A stretch of 64,000 bases of DNA from Streptococcus sciuri (GTDB lineage: Bacteria; Bacillota; Bacilli; Lactobacillales; Streptococcaceae), in contig NZ_JANUXX010000006.1 of NCBI RefSeq assembly GCF_024814375.1, positions 62,001-126,000 on the forward strand. Direction: 5' to 3'. Below the pieces are notes generated by a model that was not told where the DNA came from, made no database searches, and saw only the letters and a program-made list of their open reading frames with translations. Position numbers and translations under genes: made by a program. Positions 20,536 through 29,194 of this stretch are shown piece by piece. Each line of letters opens with the position of its first letter. The stretch's first letter is position 1.

Positions 20536-20553
20536 TTTGTAAAAAAATACAAT
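20536..20553. promoter_or_regulatory. ARG box 2
   Basis: TTTGTAAAAAAATACAAT fits the ARG-box consensus at 16 of 18 positions. It lies directly upstream of the argGH -35, about 43 bases centre to centre (four helical turns) from box 1. Confidence 0.55.
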
Positions 20554-20632
20554 TATTTTTAAAATATTCGTATACTATCACTTTTATTCTTATTTTCAAA
20601 AATTTTATATTTGCTAAAAAGAAATAATCGTG

Positions 20633-23515
20633 TCAATGTTCCAGCTTTTCCAACTCACTGTAGACGTCTTGTTCTGTTTCTGCTATCAGATAAGTAATAT
20701 TATGCTCTTTGAGTTGGGAAAAGAATTCTTGTTGAATCGCAACAATTTGTTTATCGCTAATGCGCTTCCCAGACCCTTGGGCTTTTGTTTCTACCAACAA
20801 GTAAAGCTCTTTTTTATCATTACTTTCAATGATATAGACAAAGTCGGGCGTAGTAGTTCCGCCCATGTATTTAGGGATTTTTATAGCACGCTTTGGTAAT
20901 TTTCCAAAAACAACAACTTTAGAATTATAACCATGCTTTAAAAGAGCCTTCTCCGTTGTTTCCGAATCATAACGAAGAGGCGGTAGTTCATATAAATGTC
21001 TGCCATCATCAAAGACACTGCTATCTTCATTTATCCCAATCGTCCGAGCTAGGATTTCGTCTTTAAAATCATCTAATCGAGTATCAAACACAGAAGTTGT
21101 CGCTTGAAAATCCAAGGGAAGATAATGATAACGTTGTGCATAGTTCTCCTCAAATGCTTGCCTAAAATCTCGAATTAAGTTATTCAAGGTGATTTCATTT
21201 AAATACTTTGTATTTCCTTCATGCTTTTCTTTTAAAACAACGATAAGTTCCTTATGCAATTGGGCTGGTTTTAGTTTCGTTGCCCTAGCTAATTTTATTA
21301 AAAAATCACCATAAACCATGCCCTCATAGGCTTTTTTCTCGTCATAATCAACCGTTTGTTTCCGAATTTCTGATAAACCTGTTTCTTCATCAGAATAAAC
21401 TTCATCATGCGTTAGAGTAGCATATTGGAAAACAAAATTTTGCTCATTTTGCATGGTTTCTTTGATGAGAACTTGCAAATCATTGTCATTCAAACGGTCA
21501 AACTCCAGCATGTAACGTTTGGCAAAGGTTTGCCATAACTCCTGCATTTTTTTCCAATTATTTTTATTGAGTTTAATATACTCTTTAAACCTAGGTTGAT
21601 TCTCGCAAATCCGATCTTTTCGCAATGTATTGTTTTCAAATACAAGAGGAAATAAGTCTTTTAACTTTTCAAATCCGCCCTCTTTAAACGCATTGCTACG
21701 ATTGATAATTTGTTCATCATCTAATGTTTCTAAAAGACTATTCTTATCATATTCTGGATACTTATCTAAGATACGTGTCATCAACTCTTCTGTCAATTGA
21801 CTGTCATCAAAAGTCATCTCCACATCTGCATTGACCTCTGAGATGAGGGTTTGAGCAAACTCTTTTTCATCATAACCGATTAAAAATTGTAAGCGGCTAG
21901 GTAACTCATCTTGCATCAGTCTGCGACCTGTTTCATCAACAGGCAGACGCAGACCTCGTCCTACTTCTTGAATTTTGGAATTTTCACTACCTGATGTCCT
22001 AAGTTTGGCAATGACAAAAACATTGGGATTGTCCCAACCCTCACGCAGAGTCCATTTGGAAAAGAGAAAACGCCGTGTTTCCCATTCTCCTTTATCATTT
22101 TTAAAGGATAATAACTTCTCTTTGTTCTTTAAAATATCATCGACTTCTGCCTGAATGGCTTCGTCACCAGTTCCACGATCTTCTCCAAAATAGCCTGCAT
22201 GTACTTTATCAGATAGTTCAGCTAAAGTAGCACGTAAGAAAGAGAGGTATTCTTTTTCACGTGGGAGAGTTTTTTTATCGTATTCCTTGATGAGAGCTTC
22301 TACTTTTTGTCGCAATAATTTTTCAAAAACGAGTTTGAGCCAGCCGTCTTTATCACGATACGATTTGATAGAATCAATGAAAAAGAGAGATAAGGTTTTT
22401 ACCTTTGCTTGATGGTCATTATCACGCATAAAATGTCGGATTTCTGCTTCAAAATGCTTATCAATCGCATCTCGAATAATCATTTCTTGATAGGAATTAC
22501 TCATGGTAGCAGGGAGTAGAGTCATTCCTTTTGCCAATTTCAGTCCATTTGATAGGGTTCTATCTCCCTTGTAAGTGATATTGCCGTCTACATCTAGTGC
22601 ATCACCTACATTATATGTATAAGTTTTAGACTGACGCTTCATGTCAACTTTTTTCTTGCCAAAAGAATCAACGGTCAGTTTATCCTGTGCGTCTGCTTCT
22701 TTGACATTGGGATAATAAATATCAATTCCTTTAACAAGACCATTATTAAAGGCGGACACGGCATTCAGATTAAATTGTGGTTCCCCTCGGTAGTAATCTT
22801 TTTTTATATTTTTACCCGTACCAACATCTGGGAAAGTGGCCCCTAAACGGATAATCAGTTGTGCATTTAATTTTTCAATCGCCTTATAGTTTGCTTTATC
22901 TCTTGGAAAGCGATGAGGTTCATCAATCAAAACAACTGGTTTTGTCGCCTGTAACCCCTTTATCGGATTTGTCCAGCCTGATAGCAAGGTTTGCATATAG
23001 TTCTTCTCGGTCATATTTTTTGAATTGAGCATACCTGCATTGATAAGTAGGACTTGAATGGTTGAGGAATTTAACCTGTCTCCTTCAATAAATTCAACCA
23101 GATGGGCTGGTAACAAACCTTTTTTGCTATTGAAATCTCCTGCATTGATAACACTTAAGTTGATTCTTGCATTTTCATAATACTGGGAAAAATGTTGCTT
23201 GGCATAGTCGGCCTCTATAAAATTTTTCCAGCCTTCCTTAATCGCAGGACTAGGAACGACCACGATAAATTTAAAAAGACCATATTTTTGATGGAGGTCG
23301 TACATGGCACGAACACCGACATAGGTTTTTCCTGTGCCTGTTTCCATCTTAATATCAATATTGCAATTATCTTGTTCGCGCCCTTTTATCAAAGGATTAG
23401 CATAAATATAGTGAGCGTTAGGGTCGGTGCTAGTCTCATCCAATCCATAAAAAGCGTCATCTATTGCTTTTAGGGCTTTTCGTTGATGGTCTAACTCTTC
23501 TAAGCAAATCTTCAT
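20633..23515 (-). CDS. res: type III restriction enzyme, Res subunit
   Basis: A 960-residue superfamily 2 translocase/endonuclease. Walker A METGTGKT is at residues 57-64 and the DEAD-box-like VVLIDEPHRF lies near 200; KWTLREGWDNPNVFVIAKLR and EVGRGLRLPVDETG are the later helicase motifs. The C-terminal nuclease shows PDF at 890-892 and VETK at 908-911, a PD-(D/E)XK site. Res works only in complex with Mod, cutting DNA 25-27 bp from the site when two inversely oriented unmethylated sites are present. It starts 9 bases after mod with AGGAGG upstream and appears intact. No terminator is visible between its stop and argG. Confidence 0.92.
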   Translation of the reverse strand: MKICLEELDHQRKALKAIDDAFYGLDETSTDPNAHYIYANPLIKGREQDNCNIDIKMETGTGKTYVGVRAMYDLHQKYGLFKFIVVVPSPAIKEGWKNFIEADYAKQHFSQYYENARINLSVINAGDFNSKKGLLPAHLVEFIEGDRLNSSTIQVLLINAGMLNSKNMTEKNYMQTLLSGWTNPIKGLQATKPVVLIDEPHRFPRDKANYKAIEKLNAQLIIRLGATFPDVGTGKNIKKDYYRGEPQFNLNAVSAFNNGLVKGIDIYYPNVKEADAQDKLTVDSFGKKKVDMKRQSKTYTYNVGDALDVDGNITYKGDRTLSNGLKLAKGMTLLPATMSNSYQEMIIRDAIDKHFEAEIRHFMRDNDHQAKVKTLSLFFIDSIKSYRDKDGWLKLVFEKLLRQKVEALIKEYDKKTLPREKEYLSFLRATLAELSDKVHAGYFGEDRGTGDEAIQAEVDDILKNKEKLLSFKNDKGEWETRRFLFSKWTLREGWDNPNVFVIAKLRTSGSENSKIQEVGRGLRLPVDETGRRLMQDELPSRLQFLIGYDEKEFAQTLISEVNADVEMTFDDSQLTEELMTRILDKYPEYDKNSLLETLDDEQIINRSNAFKEGGFEKLKDLFPLVFENNTLRKDRICENQPRFKEYIKLNKNNWKKMQELWQTFAKRYMLEFDRLNDNDLQVLIKETMQNEQNFVFQYATLTHDEVYSDEETGLSEIRKQTVDYDEKKAYEGMVYGDFLIKLARATKLKPAQLHKELIVVLKEKHEGNTKYLNEITLNNLIRDFRQAFEENYAQRYHYLPLDFQATTSVFDTRLDDFKDEILARTIGINEDSSVFDDGRHLYELPPLRYDSETTEKALLKHGYNSKVVVFGKLPKRAIKIPKYMGGTTTPDFVYIIESNDKKELYLLVETKAQGSGKRISDKQIVAIQQEFFSQLKEHNITYLIAETEQDVYSELEKLEH

Positions 23516-23524
23516 CTTTTCCTC

Positions 23525-25540
23525 CTAATATCTCACAAGAATATTGATTTTGTTATCTAATTGGTCACAAGCTATTTCAAGTTCTCGTAGACTTGCCATG
23601 TCTAGGATATGGCCATAAATCACAAGTGTCTGAACGTTTAGTTGATTGGTGCCAATCTGGTTGACCAAGGCTTTGGTGTTTTCTGCTTTCCAATCCTTAC
23701 GAATCAGGTACAAGCGTTGTTGATTGACATAAGGTAGCTCAATCCCTGAAAAGTCTACCATCTCAACTGGAACATCAAACTTATAGCCATCACTTGCTAG
23801 ATAGGTGTGAAAAAGAGTATCGCCTCCACTATCTCCACCAGTAAGCCCTAGACTTTGAGCAGAAAAGTCATCAAGCATGTCATCAAATAAATCCAGTTGC
23901 AGGCTGTCATCAAATTCTAACTTTTCTAGCGTTTCTAGCTTAGGCGAAACCACTCGATAATGCTTGAAGCCTAGATCCAATACTTTCGCTTTCTCTGGAT
24001 TTTCTGACTTAATCTTTTCTGCGGCTTTCTCAATCCTTGCACGAGAAATCTGGTCAATGGACTGATAACCCGCTTGATAGGCAGCTGCTCCTCCTTTAGT
24101 GGGAACTTTCTTTCCATCAGAATTGACTGTATAGGTGGGTTCTGGTAAGGTACACATGATAAACTGACGCTTTCCTCCGTCCTCAGCATTTAGCTGCATA
24201 ACCGCATCCGCTGTGGTGGAAGAGCCAGCGAAGAAGTCGAGAACACACAAATTGTCATCACCAACCATACTTAATAACATTTTTATATAATTTGGATTTT
24301 TAGGCATGGAGAAGAGCTTTTTTGAATCAAAACCTTTATAAACAAATGCAGCTGTTTCTGTTTTTAAATCCCATTCATCAGTTGAATTAATAAGACTTTT
24401 TTGCTGTTTATAGATATTTCTATCTTTTTCATAAATACTATCTTTTTTAAATAATAAAGAATTATTGTCAAATAACTCTTGAAACTTCTTCTTTGTATAA
24501 GTATTTTCTAAAACTGTTCCATTTTTTATTGATTTATATACTTTATATCCTTTAGAAATTAGCTCTCTGTCTATCTCATCATATTGTTCTGTTTTTAAAA
24601 TCAAATCCTTTCTATTAATATACACAGAATAATCTTTCTCTCCTCCGTGAGCAACCGGATTTGTACTTTCTCCAACAAGTATCCTTTTACCATGAGAGTA
24701 ATATCCAATTTCATCCTTACTTAAATCATTCTTTTTAACTACATTTTTAAAAGAATTGGAAAAATAAATATTTTTAGTATATATATGTAAATATTCGTGA
24801 TTTATTGATACAAACTTACCATTTTTCCTTCCTTTAGGGTTATTTTCAATAGCTAAACTTGCCACAAAATTAGTTTCCCCAAACACTTCATCCATCAAGA
24901 GTTTTAGATTAGCTTGTTCGTTATCATCAATTGAAACAAAGATGACACCCGTGTCTTTGAGTAATTTTTTTGCCAGATACAAACGGGGATACATAAAGGT
25001 CAGCCAAGCACTATGGGTGGATTTTCCTTGAATAGACTTAAGTCGTTGCAGTTCCTCATCAGTCAAATTAAACATATTTTGCAAGGTATCATCTGAATAC
25101 TCAAACTTATCTGAATACACAAAACCGTCTGAGCCTGTATTGTAAGGCGGGTCAATATAAATAACGTCTATCGACTTGGTATAATTTTGTTGCAAATGCC
25201 GCAAAACTTCTAGATTATCCCCTGTGAAAAAGAGATTTTTGCTGTCTTGATTTTCTGCTTTTTCATTATGTTCTTTATCAGGAACAATGACTGTCGTTGG
25301 ACGCTCTCCAGACTGCTTGCGAGCAATATTTTTTCTGATAAAGTCCAGACGGTAACCACTTGTTAATTCCTCAACTTGATTTTCCTCCAAAGATCGCTTG
25401 AATTTCTCCAAATCAAAACTCCCAGCCTTCACCAAAAGACCGTTCTCATCGAACGTATCTTTTGTAAAGAATTCTGGGAGTTTTTCTCTCAGTTCAGCAT
25501 AAAAAGCAGTGCTTGCGGTCACACTGCTGTTGAATTTCAA
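23525..25540 (-). CDS. mod: type III DNA methyltransferase, Mod subunit (phase-variable, out of frame with its start)
   Basis: The reading from a TTG at 25540 gives 671 residues of a beta-class N6-adenine methyltransferase. The catalytic DPPY is at residues 130-133 and the AdoMet-binding FFAGSS at 436-441; between them, about residues 230-400, is the variable target recognition domain, which is unusually Lys/Asn/Tyr-rich and AT-rich. Mod supplies both modification and recognition for the type III complex. The natural start is probably GTG at 25592, which follows AAAGGAGG at 8 bases, but the AGAAG tandem repeat at 25557-25584 puts it out of frame: that reading ends at TGA (25545-25547) after 15 codons. 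Three or six repeats would restore the frame. TTG 25540 has no ribosome site but lies four bases after that TGA, so weak reinitiation is possible. Confidence 0.9.
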   Translation of the reverse strand: MKFNSSVTASTAFYAELREKLPEFFTKDTFDENGLLVKAGSFDLEKFKRSLEENQVEELTSGYRLDFIRKNIARKQSGERPTTVIVPDKEHNEKAENQDSKNLFFTGDNLEVLRHLQQNYTKSIDVIYIDPPYNTGSDGFVYSDKFEYSDDTLQNMFNLTDEELQRLKSIQGKSTHSAWLTFMYPRLYLAKKLLKDTGVIFVSIDDNEQANLKLLMDEVFGETNFVASLAIENNPKGRKNGKFVSINHEYLHIYTKNIYFSNSFKNVVKKNDLSKDEIGYYSHGKRILVGESTNPVAHGGEKDYSVYINRKDLILKTEQYDEIDRELISKGYKVYKSIKNGTVLENTYTKKKFQELFDNNSLLFKKDSIYEKDRNIYKQQKSLINSTDEWDLKTETAAFVYKGFDSKKLFSMPKNPNYIKMLLSMVGDDNLCVLDFFAGSSTTADAVMQLNAEDGGKRQFIMCTLPEPTYTVNSDGKKVPTKGGAAAYQAGYQSIDQISRARIEKAAEKIKSENPEKAKVLDLGFKHYRVVSPKLETLEKLEFDDSLQLDLFDDMLDDFSAQSLGLTGGDSGGDTLFHTYLASDGYKFDVPVEMVDFSGIELPYVNQQRLYLIRKDWKAENTKALVNQIGTNQLNVQTLVIYGHILDMASLRELEIACDQLDNKINILVRY

Positions 25541-25556
25541 ATTATCAGAAAGCCCG

Positions 25557-25584
25557 CTTCTCTTCTCTTCTCTTCTCTTCTCTT
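25557..25584 (-). repeat. AGAAG pentanucleotide tandem repeat in the mod 5' coding region
   Basis: Five full copies of CTTCT on the plus strand (AGAAG on the coding strand) at 25557-25581 plus a partial CTT. The unit is not a multiple of three, so loss or gain of a copy shifts the mod reading frame. The repeat lies between the GTG start and the conserved N-terminus. Confidence 0.92.
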
Positions 25585-25589
25585 AGTGT

Positions 25590-25649
25590 CACCTTTTTAT
25601 CCTCCTTTGTCAAGTGAGCTCGTTTCATTTTTTCAAGTATCATTCTATA
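25590..25649 (-). promoter_or_regulatory. mod promoter -10, ribosome site and GTG start
   Basis: On the minus strand a TGGG-extended TATAGA (25644-25649) is a plausible -10, though no convincing -35 is seen. GGAGG is at 25601-25605 and GTG at 25590-25592, spacing 8. In-frame ATGs at 25643 and 25628 share this frame but would lie at or before the start of the mRNA. Confidence 0.5.
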
Positions 25650-25739
25650 CCCAATAGTAGATCCTAACTTGAAAATTCTAATACTAATATGTGATAACTC
25701 CCCCTACTCAATAGCAAAAGGGAGCTTTTGTTTTTATGT

Positions 25740-27200
25740 TTATTTACTAATTTTTTGCAACATATTGTCGATATGTTGGATAGATTTTTCACGTCCAAGA
25801 AGATAAATGGTGTTTGGCAACTCTGGACCGTGCATTTCGCCTGAAACAGCGATACGAATCGGCATAAAGAGGTTCTTGCCCTTGATACCTGTTTCTTTTT
25901 GTACCGCTTTGATTTGTGGAAAGATGTTTTCTGGTAGGAAGTCTTCTTCTGACATGGCTTGTAATTTTTCCTTGAAGGCTGTGAGAACAGTTGGTACCGT
26001 TTCACCTGCCATGACTTCCTTTTCAGCCTCCGTCAAAGCTGGAAAATCTTCAAAGAAAAGGTCGGTCAAAGGTACGATTTCGTCCACTGATTTCATTTGT
26101 GGTTTGTAAAGTTCGACCAATTTTTCCGCCTTATCCGTCAAGCGACCTGCTGCTTCAAGATAGGGTTTTGCCATATCAAAAATGGTGGCAAGGTCTGCTT
26201 TTTTGATGTAATCATTGCTCATCCAGTCTAGTTTCTTCTGGTCAAAAGCTGCTGGCGATTTGCTGAGACGATGTTCATCAAAAAGGGTAATCAATTCTTC
26301 ACGAGAGAAGATTTCATCTTCTCCACCAGGATTCCATCCAAGGAGGGCGATGAAGTTAAAGACCGCTTCAGACAAATAGCCTTTTTTACGGTAATCTTCG
26401 ATAAATTGCAAGGTGTTTGTATCACGTTTTGACAACTTTTTCCCTGTTTCAGAATTGATAATCAGGGTCATGTGACCAAATTCTGGTGCTTGCCAACCAA
26501 GGGCTTCATAGACCATAAGCTGTTTAGGGGTATTGGCAATGTGGTCATCTCCTCGAATAACGTGGGAAATTTCCATTAAATGGTCATCAATCACAACGGC
26601 AAAATTATAGGTTGGATAGCCGTCTTTCTTTTGGATAACCCAGTCACCGCCGATATTGCCACCTTCAAACTCAATGTCGCCCTTGACCATATCTGTCCAC
26701 TTATAGATACCTGTTTCATTAACAGCTAGACGTACAGTCGGGATAATACCTGCTGCCTCACGTTCTGCAATGTAGGCAGCTTTTTCAGCATCAGACATAC
26801 CAAGATATTCGTTGATATAGCGTGGTGTTTCACCTGCTGCTTCTTGACGCTCACGCTCTGTTGCAAGCTCTTCTTCTGTGACGTAAGATTTATAAGCCAA
26901 GCCTTTTTCCAAAAGTTCATTAACATAGGTTTGGTAAATCTCCAAACGTTCAGATTGGCGGTATTGCTCATGCGTTTCAGGGCTTTCGTCCCAATCAATC
27001 CCTAACCAACGTAGATTTTCAAGTTGTGAACGTTCACCGTCCTCCACATGACGCTTGCGGTCAGTATCCTCTATACGAATGATAAATGTTCCACCGTGAT
27101 GACGAGCATAAAGGTAGTTAAAGAGTGCTGTACGAGCATTTCCGATATGTAACAGTCCAGTCGGACTTGGTGCATAACGCACACGAATTGGTTTTGACAT
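25740..27200 (-). CDS. gltX: glutamate-tRNA ligase
   Basis: A 486-residue class I synthetase. [21 protein letters not shown] holds the HIGH-type motif (HIGN from residue 18) and the KLSKR form of KMSKS is near residue 255. It charges tRNA-Glu and, in Gram-positive bacteria with GatCAB, also tRNA-Gln. The start at 27200 follows CAGGAGAGAAACT; an upstream in-frame ATG 15 codons earlier overlaps the promoter TATAAT at 27232-27237. It is the gene next to the type III system. A hairpin at about 25715-25730 follows the stop but has its T-run on the opposite strand, so termination is unclear. Confidence 0.96.
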   Translation of the reverse strand: MSKPIRVRYAPSPTGLLHIGNARTALFNYLYARHHGGTFIIRIEDTDRKRHVEDGERSQLENLRWLGIDWDESPETHEQYRQSERLEIYQTYVNELLEKGLAYKSYVTEEELATERERQEAAGETPRYINEYLGMSDAEKAAYIAEREAAGIIPTVRLAVNETGIYKWTDMVKGDIEFEGGNIGGDWVIQKKDGYPTYNFAVVIDDHLMEISHVIRGDDHIANTPKQLMVYEALGWQAPEFGHMTLIINSETGKKLSKRDTNTLQFIEDYRKKGYLSEAVFNFIALLGWNPGGEDEIFSREELITLFDEHRLSKSPAAFDQKKLDWMSNDYIKKADLATIFDMAKPYLEAAGRLTDKAEKLVELYKPQMKSVDEIVPLTDLFFEDFPALTEAEKEVMAGETVPTVLTAFKEKLQAMSEEDFLPENIFPQIKAVQKETGIKGKNLFMPIRIAVSGEMHGPELPNTIYLLGREKSIQHIDNMLQKISK

Positions 27201-27266
27201 AGTTTCTCTCCTGTTTGTTTCAATCGTTTCTATTATAGCACACATCTTAGGATTTGAAGCAAAAAA

Positions 27267-27371
27267 TCAGCCTAAAGTCACTAATATGGAAAAACCACGC
27301 TGGTTCAAGGTCGCAAGAGTATGATAGCGAATTTCTTTGGCGAATTTTTCCAATTCTGCGAAACGATTCAT
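27267..27371 (-). pseudogene. remnant of transketolase N-terminal subunit
   Basis: A 34-codon reading that starts MNRFAELEKFAKEIR and continues YHTLATLNQRGF before diverging into SILVTLG and a stop. The opening resembles the first residues of the split transketolase N-terminal subunits, which continue into a GHYGGSLS-type motif; here the similarity ends just before that point. Its ATG is 2 bases after the PTS IIC stop, with an AGAAGG ribosome site, and in related streptococci genes for split transketolase follow this PTS. The rest of the gene and its partner are gone, replaced by the gltX promoter region, so a deletion probably removed them. Confidence 0.6.
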
Positions 27372-27373
27372 GC

Positions 27374-28717
27374 TTAACCTTCTTTCTGTTCTTTCTTGAC
27401 AAGAGATAACACAAACAGCAGAGCCAAGATTGCAAAAATACCGATTGATACCGTAACAACACCGTTTTTCGCTAAAAGTCCAAGGAAAATACCGGATAAA
27501 CCGAAGTCTGCATCAGAGAAAGTAGAGCCTGCAAAACCTAGATTTCCCAAAACTGGTAAAAGGAAAACAGGTAAGAAACTGATAAGGACACCCTGCATAA
27601 AGGCACCGACTACTGCACCACGAATCCCACCTGACGCATTTCCCATAACTCCAGCAGTAGCACCACAGAAGAAGTGAGGAACAACACCTAGTAAGATAAC
27701 AACGCCTCCAGTCGCAATGAGAATGAACATGCTGACAAGACCACCTGCAAAACTAGAGATAAAACCAATCAAAACTGCATTTGGAGCGTATGGATAGACA
27801 ATTGGACAGTCCAAGGCAGGTTTTGAATTAGGCACTAATTTTTCAGAAATTCCCTTGAAAGCTGGAACGATTTCTGCCAAGATGAGACGAACACCAGATA
27901 GAATAACAAAAACTCCTGCAGCAAATGTCCCACCAAGCGTTAGAGCATAGACCAAACTATTTGTTCCATCGCTGAGTTTTTCTTTGATATAATCGCCGCC
28001 TGCAAAAAGGGCAACAGTCATGTAAATAATAGACATCGAAATGGCGATACTCACAGTACTATCACGCAAGAATGCTAAACCTTTTGGAAAGTTGATGTCT
28101 TCTGTTGATTTTGATTTATCACCTACAAGACCACCCACAAAACCACTGAGCCAGTAGCCAAGCGAGCTAAAATGTCCGAGGGCAACCTTATCATTTCCTG
28201 TTAATTTAACCATGTATTTTTGAACAAAGGCAGGAGATAAGGTCATAATCAAGCCGAGTGCTAGACCTCCCATGACAATCAAACCGATTGAGGTAAAGCC
28301 TGCCACAGACATAATCACTGCAATCATACAAGCCATATAGAGTGTATGATGTCCTGTCAAAAAGATATACTTAAAGCGTGTAAAGCGCGCAATGAGAATA
28401 TTGAAAATCATTCCAAGCAACATGATAAGAGAGGTTGCTGTTCCATAATCAGTCAAGGCAACTGCTACAATGGCCTCATTATTTGGCACAATACCTTTTA
28501 AATGAAAGGCGTATTCAAACATTTGACCAAATGGTTGTAGGGAATTTTGAACAATGCCAGCACCACCTGACACCACCAAGAAACCGACAAAGGTTTTAAT
28601 ACCGCCTTTTAGAATATCTGAAAGGGGTTTCTTTTGTAATGCTAAACCTAAAATAGCAATTAGGGCAACCAAAATCGCTGGTGTCTTTGCAATATCAATT
28701 AAAAAATCCAAAAACAT
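27374..28717 (-). CDS. ulaA: PTS ascorbate-family EIIC permease
   Basis: A 447-residue membrane protein of the L-ascorbate (SgaT/UlaA) PTS permease family. About 10-12 hydrophobic spans cover the length; conserved-looking pieces are GGAGIVQNSLQPFGQMFE, ALTDYGTATSLIMLLG, the LTGHHTLYMA loop and HFFCGATAGVMGNASGGIRGA. It moves and phosphorylates a sugar acid or sugar with EIIB. It follows ulaB after 191 bases and belongs with the PRD regulator. No ascorbate-catabolic genes (ulaD, E, F, G) are next to it, so the true substrate may be another sugar or pentose compound. Confidence 0.85.
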   Translation of the reverse strand: MFLDFLIDIAKTPAILVALIAILGLALQKKPLSDILKGGIKTFVGFLVVSGGAGIVQNSLQPFGQMFEYAFHLKGIVPNNEAIVAVALTDYGTATSLIMLLGMIFNILIARFTRFKYIFLTGHHTLYMACMIAVIMSVAGFTSIGLIVMGGLALGLIMTLSPAFVQKYMVKLTGNDKVALGHFSSLGYWLSGFVGGLVGDKSKSTEDINFPKGLAFLRDSTVSIAISMSIIYMTVALFAGGDYIKEKLSDGTNSLVYALTLGGTFAAGVFVILSGVRLILAEIVPAFKGISEKLVPNSKPALDCPIVYPYAPNAVLIGFISSFAGGLVSMFILIATGGVVILLGVVPHFFCGATAGVMGNASGGIRGAVVGAFMQGVLISFLPVFLLPVLGNLGFAGSTFSDADFGLSGIFLGLLAKNGVVTVSIGIFAILALLFVLSLVKKEQKEG

Positions 28718-28908
28718 ACTATTCTCCTTATGTTAAGATAGGAGGGTGTGAAAAGCTAGCACCCCACTGGGAAACCATAGCCTTAAAGCAAGGACTAGGG
28801 CAAAATTAGAAATCGTAGCTCAGAACTATTAGGCACGAATGTAAGGAGTGAAAGCAGAACAGTCATATTTCTCGCTTTTCGTTCACGTCCAATAATAAAC
28901 CAAAACCG
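28718..28908 (-). other. 191-bp gap between PTS EIIB and EIIC genes
   Basis: No gene is seen. On the minus strand it holds the EIIC ribosome site (AAGGAGAATAGT) and a small 5-bp hairpin (GGGTG at 28760-28764 with CACCC at 28744-28748) ahead of it. The gap is long for an operon junction. Confidence 0.4.
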
Positions 28909-29193
28909 CTATATCAACCCTTTTTCCTGACAGATAGCTGTTACTAATTCTTGAAGCTCATCCATATCAATGATACTGTTCAAAACACGAACATCACCCA
29001 AATGTGTTGCAGAATCCGCCAAGTCACGTCCGACAATCCAGACATCAGCCTCACTTGGATTTGCCCCACCTAGGTCATAATGCTCAACATGAACATCCGA
29101 AACTCCCAAATCTCGCAAAACGGATTCAATATTCATTTGCACCATGAAACTTGAACCTAAACCTGAACCACAAGCAGTACCAATTCGTAACAT
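28909..29193 (-). CDS. ulaB: PTS ascorbate-family EIIB
   Basis: A 94-residue EIIB domain protein. The phosphocysteine P-loop is IGTACGSGLGSS with Cys at residue 8, as in the lactose/ascorbate-type EIIB fold; VHVEHYDLGGANPSEADVWIVGRDL completes the fold. It takes phosphate from EIIA and passes it to the sugar bound in EIIC. It begins one base after the regulator gene ends, so the two are cotranscribed. No separate EIIA gene is present; an EIIA domain is at the end of the regulator. Confidence 0.88.
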   Translation of the reverse strand: MLRIGTACGSGLGSSFMVQMNIESVLRDLGVSDVHVEHYDLGGANPSEADVWIVGRDLADSATHLGDVRVLNSIIDMDELQELVTAICQEKGLI

Positions 29194-29194
29194 A

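Noticed and set aside
25557..25584. Tandem repeat considered as a CRISPR or satellite element
   Set aside because: The unit is 5 bp without spacers and lies inside the 5' coding region of mod; it is a simple-sequence phase-variation tract.
25710..25738. Hairpin CAAAAG/CTTTTG as the gltX terminator
   Set aside because: Its T-run is on the plus strand, whereas gltX and mod are on the minus strand, so it does not terminate either well.
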